34,657 bases of DNA from Patescibacteria group bacterium (lineage in GTDB: Bacteria; Patescibacteriota; Gracilibacteria; UM-FILTER-43-11): assembly GCA_029260955.1 (NCBI GenBank), contig JAJDCF010000014.1:1-34657 (forward strand). Direction: 5' to 3'. Under the pieces are notes generated by a model, which was not told where the DNA came from, made no database searches, and saw only the letters and a program-made list of their open reading frames with translations. The translations under genes were made by a program, and so were the position numbers. Of the stretch, positions 9,254 through 18,410 are shown piece after piece (the stretch's first letter is position 1; every line of letters begins with the position of its first letter).

Positions 9254-10249
9254 TTAGGAATTGAAGCAAAATTGCTTTAGTTCATTATCAGAAATCTGGT
9301 TACAAAGGTCCTTGTCACGTGAAGCAAGAGACTGCCTTAAATAGTACTCATTAATCTTGTCACCTTGCTCCTTGTGGCATTCATCTGCCGCTGACTCACT
9401 ACTCACTTTGTCGCAATGGCTCAAATCTTTTTCATCAAAAGCTAGTCGGGGATAGATAGCGTCTTTGCATTTGGTGGATTTTGGTCCCGCGAGACTATCA
9501 CATAGTTGGACAACTTCTTTAAGCTCTTTTGTGTCAGTTGCATTCTTAGCTGCTTGTTTGCTTTGTTCAATAGCTGCAATGTTACTGGTGACTGTTTTCT
9601 TACACTGATTAGAAAGATAGGAATCAGAAATGCTGTCGCAACTTTCGATGTTTAATGTTTTTGCACTACTCTTTAAATAATAATTATCTTCGCACTGCTG
9701 CCTTAATGCATCGGAGGCTATTACGGTGCAATCATCAGCGCTTTTTGCGCTGTGACTCACAATCATCTGCATTTGATCAAGACACATTTGCTTTAAATCG
9801 GGGGCAGTTATTTTCTCGCAGAGTGAGACATCTCTTTGATCTATAGCCTTATTAAGGTAAATTTTGTCATAGCATTGGGTTTTTAATATTTCGCTGTGCA
9901 ATTCATCACACTGTTTTTCGTCATCGTTATTCAGTATTGTTGCATAATTTATATTATCCTCACATTGTTGGCGCATTTCCTCATTCCAGGTGATTTTTTC
10001 GCAATCAGATATATTCCCGGTATTCAGAGCTTCGACCATGGCATCTGCATCGCCTGACGCCTTTTCTTGCAGGCTGGGTTCAACTGGTTTGGCAAACCCT
10101 TTCGGTTTACTCGGCACTTTTACTACCGCTACTGGTATCTTTGGTGTCGGCTGCTCTTGCTGAGGTATTCGTCCTCTAAAAAAAACAAGTCCCGAAAGGG
10201 CAATTATAACGAGCAGTCCTGGGATGAGCCAGATTCTTAATCTGTTCAT
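9254..10249 (-). CDS. membrane-anchored Cys-paired repeat protein
   Basis: N-terminal TM followed by repeating C-x(8-11)-C units such as CEKITAPDLKQMC, CDSISDSYLSNQC, CNQISDNELKQFC. Confidence 0.8.
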   Translation of the reverse strand: MNRLRIWLIPGLLVIIALSGLVFFRGRIPQQEQPTPKIPVAVVKVPSKPKGFAKPVEPSLQEKASGDADAMVEALNTGNISDCEKITWNEEMRQQCEDNINYATILNNDDEKQCDELHSEILKTQCYDKIYLNKAIDQRDVSLCEKITAPDLKQMCLDQMQMIVSHSAKSADDCTVIASDALRQQCEDNYYLKSSAKTLNIESCDSISDSYLSNQCKKTVTSNIAAIEQSKQAAKNATDTKELKEVVQLCDSLAGPKSTKCKDAIYPRLAFDEKDLSHCDKVSSESAADECHKEQGDKINEYYLRQSLASRDKDLCNQISDNELKQFCFNS

Positions 10250-10347
10250 ATATTTTGCTTCCTAATAGATTGATTCACTCTTGTGAATACTAGCAAAAAC
10301 CTTGCTCAAAATAAATTGACACATATGCTCGGATTGGGTGCGCCATA

Positions 10348-11829
10348 CTAAAAGTTTACGACTATTAGGGTGTATCCCCCAAAGCACAAAAAAAATAGAA
10401 AAAGTGAGCCAAGAAAATTTGATCGAAAAAACTTTATTTTAAGCGTGAAGGCAAGGTGTGCAATGACAAGGAAAATACTTATATTGATGATTAGCGGACT
10501 GGCTATAGTTTTTAGTACAAGCTCCTGAGACAGGCCTACATTTTTTTCAATCGCGAAGCTGACCATGAAAAAGTAAGCAATATAAAAAAATAGCAACCAG
10601 CCTGCGAAGCTATCTAGTTCCATAAAAAATGCTACGAAATCCTTTCTTTCCACAGGTATTGTGTCTATTGAATCGGTGGTAGTATCAGCAGGCGTAGACT
10701 GCCTCTCTATTCTGTCCACCAGCTTTTTAGTTTTTGACTGCTTTCGATACTCCTTCCATTTTGTGAATGCCTTAGCTATGTCTTGCTTCCTTGCTCGGCG
10801 AAGAATTACATTTGGCGCACTGATGAAGGAAAAGAATTTTGAAAAAATCCTAAATATGCTTGGTGCTTCATCTCCATTCTTGCCTTTAAGGCCTCTGCTT
10901 AATTTTGCAAGCCAGCGAGCTCGACGCTTTTTGATCCTACTAGCCATGTTCTGATCAATTTTGTCTGCCCCTTTTCGGTTGAAGACTTTCTTGATCTTAG
11001 AAAAAACCTGCTGGGTCCTTTCGAAGCGTGCCAACTTTTTTTGCAGACTGTGAAGTTGCTGGAATTGAAAGCTATTTGCAACAAAGCCGCTACCTTTCAG
11101 TTTAGAGACAGTACTACTGTATTCGGAATCTTCTGTCACATCTTTTCCCAATTTGTCTGGATTGGATACTAGCTCGTAGAGCTCATTGCAGATTTTTGTT
11201 ATGTGCTTTAAATTGTTACTCGATCTTATTCTTTCAAGCTCATTGAGCGTATTCTGAATTTCTTTGAGAAATGCTTCTGAATAATTGTCAGGGTGATTTT
11301 TCAATATCATCTTAGTGTTGATGATGAACTGATCCATCTCTGCAATTATATCCTGGCTTATTTTTTCGCCATCTTCCTCTTCACTTTTTGCCTCAGCTGC
11401 TGATTTGTTTGTAAGGTCGATGCCTTCATCCTCCATCTGATGCTTCCATTCTTCAAATTTCTCCTTTGAACTATCGGCAGCTGGATTGGTAGAACTTTGC
11501 GGATACAAATCAACAACATCAAAACGATACTCCGTTAACAATCTTCTGTAGGCCGAGTTTGCATCTTTAGCATCGATAGTTCCATTCACTTCCTTAGCCT
11601 GAGTGTCTTTGGCAATAAAATAGAATGTTACAATGCCTCCCTGGGTACTTGCCTGAACTTTACTTTGGCTTTCAGCAACCGCTGCCTCTTGGGCTGAAAC
11701 TTCGCTTATACCAACCACAGATAAGCCCATTTTGTGCAGTTCTTCACGTGCAGCATCAATAGACTCGGCATCTAAGACTCCTTCGAGTTTTTGGTTGCTT
11801 GCTCCTAGTGCGGTATACTTGAACTTCAT
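10348..11829 (-). CDS. protein with two tandem PilC/GspF N-domain-like segments and C-terminal TM helices
   Basis: FKYTALGASNQKLEGVLDAESIDAAREELHKMGLSVVGI and FYFIAKDTQAKEVNGTIDAKDANSAYRRLLTEYRFDVVDL; TM helices at the C-terminus. Confidence 0.75.
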   Translation of the reverse strand: MKFKYTALGASNQKLEGVLDAESIDAAREELHKMGLSVVGISEVSAQEAAVAESQSKVQASTQGGIVTFYFIAKDTQAKEVNGTIDAKDANSAYRRLLTEYRFDVVDLYPQSSTNPAADSSKEKFEEWKHQMEDEGIDLTNKSAAEAKSEEEDGEKISQDIIAEMDQFIINTKMILKNHPDNYSEAFLKEIQNTLNELERIRSSNNLKHITKICNELYELVSNPDKLGKDVTEDSEYSSTVSKLKGSGFVANSFQFQQLHSLQKKLARFERTQQVFSKIKKVFNRKGADKIDQNMASRIKKRRARWLAKLSRGLKGKNGDEAPSIFRIFSKFFSFISAPNVILRRARKQDIAKAFTKWKEYRKQSKTKKLVDRIERQSTPADTTTDSIDTIPVERKDFVAFFMELDSFAGWLLFFYIAYFFMVSFAIEKNVGLSQELVLKTIASPLIINISIFLVIAHLAFTLKIKFFRSNFLGSLFLFFLCFGGYTLIVVNF

Positions 11830-11872
11830 TTTATTTCTATTTAAAGGAATTTTACCACAGCTAGAGCTTATT

Positions 11873-13900
11873 ATGCAACAAGAGTATAGTCACAATATGA
11901 GTTATGCAAAAGTCAGTATCCTAAAACGTCCGGGCGAGTTTGATCAGCCACTTACCTACAAGATTCCAACGGCCTTGAGTCAAAAGTGCTCTGTGGGGCA
12001 GGGGGTGAGTGTTGAGCTACGCAGTCAAATGACCAGAGGCATTGTTATTTCGCTTGAATCAAAACTTTCCGAAAGTGTTGAAAATGTGAAGGAAGTTCAG
12101 GATTTTTTGCCGGATTTGTTTTTGGAGTCCGAAACGATTGAGCTAGCTAAACGAATCGCAGATTATTATCAGTGCTCACTACTTCGTGCTCTCAAACTTT
12201 TTGTTCCCAGAACGCTGTGGCAAGGTAAAGGTAAGCGTACGCTGGCTAAAATAGAAAAGGAGGACTACAAAAAAGCTGATCCAAAGATGTTTCCACTGGC
12301 GCCTCTTGAGCATGAGCTTACAGCAGAACAGAGCAAAGCGCTCAAAACAATTGCCTCAGAGGAAAGGCCGATTTTGCTTCATGGTGTGACTGGCTCCGGT
12401 AAGACAGAAATTTACCTTCGCATGATTCTGGAGGCCGTCAAAAAAGGTCAGCAGGCTATTTTGCTTGTGCCCGAAATTGCTTTGACCCCACAGATGATCG
12501 AGTATTTTCAGCGCTATTTTGGCCCTTATTTGGCCTTACTTCATTCTAAACTTTCTGATGGTCAGAAGCTGCATGAGTGGTTCAAAATCAAGAGTGGTTA
12601 TGCGCCACTAGTCATTGGTTCACGTTCGGCCATATTTGCACCCGTAAAGAATCTTGGCGTACTCATTTTGGATGAGGAGCATGAATGGACCTACAAGCAG
12701 GAATCTTCGCCTTACTACGAAACACATCGAGTTGCCGAGATGATGAAAGAGATGACAGGTTGCCAGATTATTCTTGGAACAGCCACACCCCGACTTGAAA
12801 GCTTTTATAAAGCGGAAGTAGGGGATTATGCTCATATAAAATTACCCAACCGAATTAATTCCTTTGCGTTGCCCAAAGTCGAGGTGGTGGACTTGCGCGA
12901 TGAGTTTAAACGAAAGAATTTCAGTATTTTTTCACATGCCCTGTTTTCCAAAATTCAAGATCGCCTAAAAAAGAAGGAACAGATCATTCTTTTTGTGAAT
13001 CAGCGTGGAATGGCAAGAGCCGTTGTTTGCCGCGATTGTGGCCTGTCACTCAATTGTCCGGAGTGCGAGGTTAGCTTAAAGCTGCATGGGGGAACTTATG
13101 GAGGTGCGCAATACATGCTCTGCCATTATTGTTCGTATAGGTGCGAGCCGCAACTTACTTGCCCTCATTGCAGTTCATCCAATATTCGCCATGCGGGCCT
13201 TGGAACCGAGCGAGTTGAGGAGGAGCTTTCTAAGGCATTCCCCGATGCTAGAGTCGTTAGGGCCGATAAAGACACGACATCTAACAAGCTAGGCTTTGAG
13301 CCCATTTACGGAGCTTTTAAAAAACGTGAATACGATATTCTCGTGGGCACTCAAATGGTGGCCAAAGGTCTGGATTTTCCGAATGTTACCTTGATTGGCA
13401 TAATGCTGGCCGACATTGGTCTTCATGTGCCGGATTTTCGCAGTCATGAGCGCCTGTTTCACATAATAACTCAGGTGTCCGGGCGTGCTGGCCGAGGAAA
13501 GGCTAAGGGCGAGGTTGTTTTGCAGACATACCAGCCTGAACACCATGCTATTCGTATGGCGGCTGATTATGCTTACGATGAGTTTGCGGCAAAGGAGCTT
13601 AATTTTAGAAAGCGCCTTAAATACCCGCCCTTTTCTCACTTGATCAAGTTTGTTGTGACGGGTTTTGACCTGGAAAAGCTAAAGAAACATGTTCAATTAG
13701 AGCAAGAGGTCCTGGAAGATATTTTTAAAGTGAATAAGCTGCCTGTAACCATTACCTCGGCTCCTGCCATGATGTCAAAGATAGGTAAGAACTACTATTA
13801 TCATGTACTTTTAAGAAGCCCAGATCCTCATTTAATATTCAACCATTGGAAGCCACCAAGAGGATGGAGGATCGATATTGACCCGGTTAATACTGTTTAA
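11873..13900 (+). CDS. priA: primosomal protein N' (replication restart helicase PriA)
   Basis: Walker A LLHGVTGSGKTEIYLR, DEEH box, Zn-binding CRDCGLSLNCPEC...CHYC...CPHC; ORF track start 11732 trimmed to MQQEYSHNMSYAKV. Confidence 0.93.
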   Translation: MQQEYSHNMSYAKVSILKRPGEFDQPLTYKIPTALSQKCSVGQGVSVELRSQMTRGIVISLESKLSESVENVKEVQDFLPDLFLESETIELAKRIADYYQCSLLRALKLFVPRTLWQGKGKRTLAKIEKEDYKKADPKMFPLAPLEHELTAEQSKALKTIASEERPILLHGVTGSGKTEIYLRMILEAVKKGQQAILLVPEIALTPQMIEYFQRYFGPYLALLHSKLSDGQKLHEWFKIKSGYAPLVIGSRSAIFAPVKNLGVLILDEEHEWTYKQESSPYYETHRVAEMMKEMTGCQIILGTATPRLESFYKAEVGDYAHIKLPNRINSFALPKVEVVDLRDEFKRKNFSIFSHALFSKIQDRLKKKEQIILFVNQRGMARAVVCRDCGLSLNCPECEVSLKLHGGTYGGAQYMLCHYCSYRCEPQLTCPHCSSSNIRHAGLGTERVEEELSKAFPDARVVRADKDTTSNKLGFEPIYGAFKKREYDILVGTQMVAKGLDFPNVTLIGIMLADIGLHVPDFRSHERLFHIITQVSGRAGRGKAKGEVVLQTYQPEHHAIRMAADYAYDEFAAKELNFRKRLKYPPFSHLIKFVVTGFDLEKLKKHVQLEQEVLEDIFKVNKLPVTITSAPAMMSKIGKNYYYHVLLRSPDPHLIFNHWKPPRGWRIDIDPVNTV

Positions 13901-16900
13901 ATTCTGGTGACGATATTGGCTAGGATTTCTTGGAACCTATCTTCACTCATTTGGCTAAACATGGTGCTGATTATCAGATCCAAGTTGTTGTATATTTGGT
14001 CAATCACTGTTACTTGCCCAAGCTCTGCGGCTAGCGATGGGTAACGTTGTATTAAGTGATCCCTTGCTTGAATACCTAGCTCTTGTTTTCTCGTATCGCC
14101 TCTGGCTTCTTGTCCTCTTAGCATGCCGAAAAAATCTGCATCAATTTCAAAAAGAAATTGTTGGGTTATTTCGCGGTGTTGTCTGGTGTTTGCATCATGG
14201 TGATTACCCACTTTTCGTTCACGAGGCATATCTTGATTCATTGCTTCGTTTGATCTCGTATTGATATCCTTTTCACCGCTTAAATAGGCCGTTCCATCTA
14301 GCATACCTTCTGACATCGCGATCCAGCCGGCCATACGGGCGAAGTTCTTCTTGTTAGCATACTGCGGATTTTTGGCATTTTCTTCAAGCCACTGAACTGC
14401 TCCAACGTAGGCGTTACTCACACCTGTAATTTTTGTTTCGGTCTGCCCGGATCTACCCGATAGGAAGCTTTTAGCCGTGTTTGCATCACCTAAACAAGCA
14501 ATACTGCGTCCCCAGTCATGATCCCATCCACGTTCATTCACAGATTTCTTTACACGCTCTATGACCTGGTTGTTGTTTTGAACCACCGTCCAGTACCAGT
14601 TTTTAAATTCATCCCCAAATCCGTCCTCTGAAATGCTACCTTTTTCGAAGTCTCTGCCAAAGTTTTGTTCTGCGTATCTCTTCCAGTCGGCTGTGGTCAT
14701 GGGGGGTGACAGAGTAGAGAACCAGTCAATTGATGGCCATACGTTTAGGTGTTCGCCAAGCGCTAATCCGCGATCAGGCGCTAAAAGACCTCTGGCCATT
14801 CCTGATATCAAATGAAACATTACGTTTTCCGCATATGATTTTCCGTTCTTAATACCATATTCCAGAATGGACTCATATTGCATGGGATCTACATGTTCAC
14901 CTTCTCTAGCTTGTGCCAGGAGCTCATCCAGTCTTTCAGTTAATACATTCTGGGTTCTATTGTTTTCTGTGTCATATTTCCCTTTCTCGCTTTGGTAAGC
15001 GCTTTCCTGATCTCGCACTAGGCTGGGAAATTCATCAAAGTCGTAGATTTCACCCAGAGCCCTGTGTAATTTTTGTCTTAGTAGAATTGGATTGTGGTGT
15101 AGAATCTGGTCGCCTGGTTTAAGTAAAACGCTGGACTGAAGATTGTTCAGTACTTTCCATAAATTTTCATTTCGCAAATTGAAACGGCCCTTTTTTGCCA
15201 AAATTCTCAGAATGGCTTTGAGCTGATCCTTGCCGGGAAAGGTGCTGTTGGCGATGCTTTCCAGTTCTTCTTCTAGTTGCCAGGCATCCAGGTTTTCGTA
15301 TCTGCTCTGCCATTCTTGCACCTCATCTGCTTCCGCCTTTTGCTCTCTGGCTCTGGCTTCACGTCCCATATCGGTGTTACCGAATAGTGCCATGCCAATT
15401 TTGGCAGCATGATCGGCTACGGTTCGGTCGTTTCTTCGACTAATAAATTCATAAACATCGGTACCCATTTGCACGAAGTCTTGCATTGAAAGAAAGGTGG
15501 TGTTTAGCCATAGTTTCTGAAGAATGTTCATTTCGGTATTTGGAGACTTGCGTGCGGCCTTCCCAACCTTGTCTTCCACATCACCTAGGTCTTTCGAAAT
15601 TTTTTCATTGCGACTTGTAATAGCGGCAACAATTACTTCACTATCCTCGTTCCGCAGAAGATCCTCATTAAGATCTTCAGTGGCATCGTTGAAGCCCTTC
15701 ATAGCGCGAATTAGTTCGGGACCTCCGGTTACTTTGTCAAGATGTTCCGATTTATCCAGCTCTTCCAGTCGCCGCCTGATATGTTCGATTTGCTCCAAAT
15801 TCTTTTTGTGAACAGCATGCTCCTTGGTTTTTGGGCCGCTGGATGGACCACCTGATCCACCTGAGCCTCCTGATGCATTGCCCCCATAGTCTCCTGCATC
15901 TTCATCTGCTCCACCTGAATAACCAAATTTTTCCTTTTCTGACTTGGGGTTTTTATTGTAGTCTTCATATTCGCGAGCTTTATTTGCAATGTTGCCCAGG
16001 ATTCCTGTTCCAGCACCAAGTATGAGGTTGTGTAGTCTCGCTTTGTTTTTTTGTTTAGTGGTGCCGCGTTCTTCGACAAAGTCTTTATTCAGCTCATTTT
16101 GCATGGCGTATATCTCGCTGAGAATGTAATCGTCATGCGAGGGATCGTCTTTCCACTTTCCACCGTCAGGAGCTGTTTTTCCTTCGGCATTCTCCATTTT
16201 TACAAAGGCTGCTCTGATCTTTTTCCAGTGATCTGGATCGGCTTCAATATATGCCTTTCTGACATCGTCTCTTATTTTTGAATTCCTTTCGAATTCAACA
16301 TGAAGTAATTCGTGAGTTACTTGTTTCTTAAGTCCAATAAGATCACCTCCTTTACCAAAAACAGTTTCATCTATGATGATTTTCCATTTGCTGCCTTCCT
16401 TCTCAAAAACCATATCTCCTTCCGGAGTGGTCTCTCGGTGTTCCTTTTCAAATTCAGCATGAGACACTAATTCTAAGTGCTCAGCGCCAAGATTGGTTTC
16501 TAGAATATGGCGAATATCATCAGGGTTTTTAGCTTTTCCTAGCTCTTTGATTGTTTTGTGGGCCAGCTTTGCATCTTGATTCTCTGGGCTGCGAGCTTCG
16601 GCTAGGCTGGCATCCAGGTTTTCAAATATGGCTAATTTTGGAGCTAGGGTATTTAAGTCATTCTTGATGGCGATTAGTTCTTCAGGTCCTATGTCATCCA
16701 TATTTTCCAGGCGACTGCCAAAGGCTGCCATTTGCTGTCTTATTTCGCCCTCAGGGTCGATAAAGGCGTCCAGAGTATTCAACTCCTTTTTTAGAATTGG
16801 TGAAACACCCTCCCATCCTTTCCCCCCCTGTTCAGCTATGGCAATCTCCTTCAGTTCTGCAATTTTTTGAGGTGTTAGATTGTCAATAACAGTACTAAAT

Positions 16901-18159
16901 TTTTTGTAGTTCCATGTGATCTCATTTTGAATGGCAGACCTATTTTCTTCGCCTGCTTCAACCTCTTCGAGACTTGTGGAAAGAGCTAATTTTGTAGACT
17001 TAAAGTTTCTGGCTATTCTATTATATATTTTTGGATCGCTATGTTTTTGTTCAATAAGAAGATGCTTTGCTTCTGCAAATTCATCTTCGATGGACTTTAT
17101 CGTTTCCTCACTAAACATACCGCGCTTTTTGGTGTCAGCTAGTTGTTTTTGGAGTTCGTCGAATTCCTTGGTCAAGTAATCTCGTACTCTTTCTGCTCGA
17201 ATTCCCTGAGCTTCAATGATAAGTCGCTGGAGCTTTTCGAGAGTACTCGGGTCAACATTGTCAGTAACTGGCCTTGAAGCCTCTTTTCTCTCCTCCAATT
17301 TTCTTTGTCCGTGAGTCCAATCAGATCGACCTTTCTTTATTTGTGCTTGGTAGTGGGGGATTAGCGAGTTTATTTGCTTGAGTCTTTGCCTTAGGCGTTC
17401 TCTTTCGTCGGTCTCGGCTTCTGCAATCTTGACGTTGATTTCGACTTCTTCATTTTCGAGAGCTTTGATTTCTTGCTCGGTAGACTTCTTACCCTCAAGC
17501 CATTTTCTATCAGCATCTTCGAATAGTTTCTCTCTGGTTCTACCCAAAGCATATTGCGCGTTATCGTTGGTGGTCATTTGATCGCTGGCATCTTTAAGCT
17601 CCTTTTCCAGTTTGCTATCAACAAACTGCAGCATGTCGGAGTTCATAAAAAGATACATATCGACTTCATCGATCGTGCGATTTGTTAGGCTATTTATGAG
17701 ACGTTGATCACTTTCAATTTGGTCTACTGCATCATTCAATTCCGTGGCATTTGTCACTGGTTTTTGCCTTTCTGATAAAGCCTTAATGCAGTTTATCCTG
17801 TTTGTTTCAAGTTCCTCACGCTTCGCAGTACTCTTTTCTGTTTTCAGAAAGAACTCAATGTCATTGATTCTGTTCTGTAGGCCGTTTAGAAGATCTGGAT
17901 TGAGGGGTGTAGATGCTGATTCAAGTTGATCCATTTGATCCTCTATGCTTCTTATCTCCTTTTCTATTTCAGCGCGTTTAACCAGATCCTTTTCTGTTTC
18001 GAGTCTCGCAACCAAAGCGCCCCAATCTCTTGCCAGGACCGCTTGTGAGCTTTCAGCACTTTCTTCAAGCTTCAGAAATATGAGATTTGTATCCAAAATT
18101 GGATTACAGGAATATATCTCTCTGAAACAGTAGCCGATGTTTCTTTTCCAAAAACTCAT
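13897..18159 (-). CDS. 1420-aa coiled-coil protein with HEXXH metalloprotease-like motif
   Basis: Charged heptad-rich N-terminal half; HELLH at 16300-16314 with a downstream SEIYAMQNE; Gly/Ser-rich linker. Confidence 0.8.
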   Translation of the reverse strand: MSFWKRNIGYCFREIYSCNPILDTNLIFLKLEESAESSQAVLARDWGALVARLETEKDLVKRAEIEKEIRSIEDQMDQLESASTPLNPDLLNGLQNRINDIEFFLKTEKSTAKREELETNRINCIKALSERQKPVTNATELNDAVDQIESDQRLINSLTNRTIDEVDMYLFMNSDMLQFVDSKLEKELKDASDQMTTNDNAQYALGRTREKLFEDADRKWLEGKKSTEQEIKALENEEVEINVKIAEAETDERERLRQRLKQINSLIPHYQAQIKKGRSDWTHGQRKLEERKEASRPVTDNVDPSTLEKLQRLIIEAQGIRAERVRDYLTKEFDELQKQLADTKKRGMFSEETIKSIEDEFAEAKHLLIEQKHSDPKIYNRIARNFKSTKLALSTSLEEVEAGEENRSAIQNEITWNYKKFSTVIDNLTPQKIAELKEIAIAEQGGKGWEGVSPILKKELNTLDAFIDPEGEIRQQMAAFGSRLENMDDIGPEELIAIKNDLNTLAPKLAIFENLDASLAEARSPENQDAKLAHKTIKELGKAKNPDDIRHILETNLGAEHLELVSHAEFEKEHRETTPEGDMVFEKEGSKWKIIIDETVFGKGGDLIGLKKQVTHELLHVEFERNSKIRDDVRKAYIEADPDHWKKIRAAFVKMENAEGKTAPDGGKWKDDPSHDDYILSEIYAMQNELNKDFVEERGTTKQKNKARLHNLILGAGTGILGNIANKAREYEDYNKNPKSEKEKFGYSGGADEDAGDYGGNASGGSGGSGGPSSGPKTKEHAVHKKNLEQIEHIRRRLEELDKSEHLDKVTGGPELIRAMKGFNDATEDLNEDLLRNEDSEVIVAAITSRNEKISKDLGDVEDKVGKAARKSPNTEMNILQKLWLNTTFLSMQDFVQMGTDVYEFISRRNDRTVADHAAKIGMALFGNTDMGREARAREQKAEADEVQEWQSRYENLDAWQLEEELESIANSTFPGKDQLKAILRILAKKGRFNLRNENLWKVLNNLQSSVLLKPGDQILHHNPILLRQKLHRALGEIYDFDEFPSLVRDQESAYQSEKGKYDTENNRTQNVLTERLDELLAQAREGEHVDPMQYESILEYGIKNGKSYAENVMFHLISGMARGLLAPDRGLALGEHLNVWPSIDWFSTLSPPMTTADWKRYAEQNFGRDFEKGSISEDGFGDEFKNWYWTVVQNNNQVIERVKKSVNERGWDHDWGRSIACLGDANTAKSFLSGRSGQTETKITGVSNAYVGAVQWLEENAKNPQYANKKNFARMAGWIAMSEGMLDGTAYLSGEKDINTRSNEAMNQDMPRERKVGNHHDANTRQHREITQQFLFEIDADFFGMLRGQEARGDTRKQELGIQARDHLIQRYPSLAAELGQVTVIDQIYNNLDLIISTMFSQMSEDRFQEILANIVTRI

Positions 18160-18239
18160 AAAGGTATAAATAATCTATATATTATACATCAAATCGGGCC
18201 ACTTTTCAAGGGGGATTTGGCTTCCTGAAGCTAATATTT

Positions 18240-18323
18240 TATATAAAGAAAGCCAGCCCCGATGGACTGGAAATGATGATGGATGGCCGAGTCGCAAAAT
18301 GAGTCGTTACTAGCTCACAGCCG
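18240..18323 (-). ncRNA. candidate small RNA or leader RNA
   Basis: Near-consensus promoter TTGACA-N16-TATACT at 18329-18356 (minus); terminator-like CCAGTCC-atcg-GGGCTGG followed by CTTTCTTT. Confidence 0.45.
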
Positions 18324-18328
18324 TACCG

Positions 18329-18356
18329 AGTATAGCACCCTATGATTATTTGTCAA
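18329..18356 (-). promoter_or_regulatory. strong sigma70-like promoter
   Basis: TTGACA AATAATCATAGGGTGC TATACT on the minus strand. Confidence 0.7.
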
Positions 18357-18366
18357 GTCGAAGTCC

Positions 18367-18388
18367 CGAGCCCACCCGAAGGTGAGCT
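18367..18388. terminator. hairpin downstream of the GC-rich gene
   Basis: GAGCCCACC-CGAA-GGTGAGCTC stem; no strong T-tract. Confidence 0.4.
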
Positions 18389-18410
18389 CAGGACGGTTGA
18401 CTCCGTTCGA

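Noticed and set aside
11732-11872. Upstream extension of priA ORF
   Set aside because: Overlaps the start of the opposite-strand 493-aa gene and lacks PriA similarity; start moved to 11873.
15524-17929. Several plus-strand ORFs inside the 1420-aa gene
   Set aside because: Ser/Leu/Phe-rich antisense shadows of a Glu/Lys-rich coiled-coil gene.
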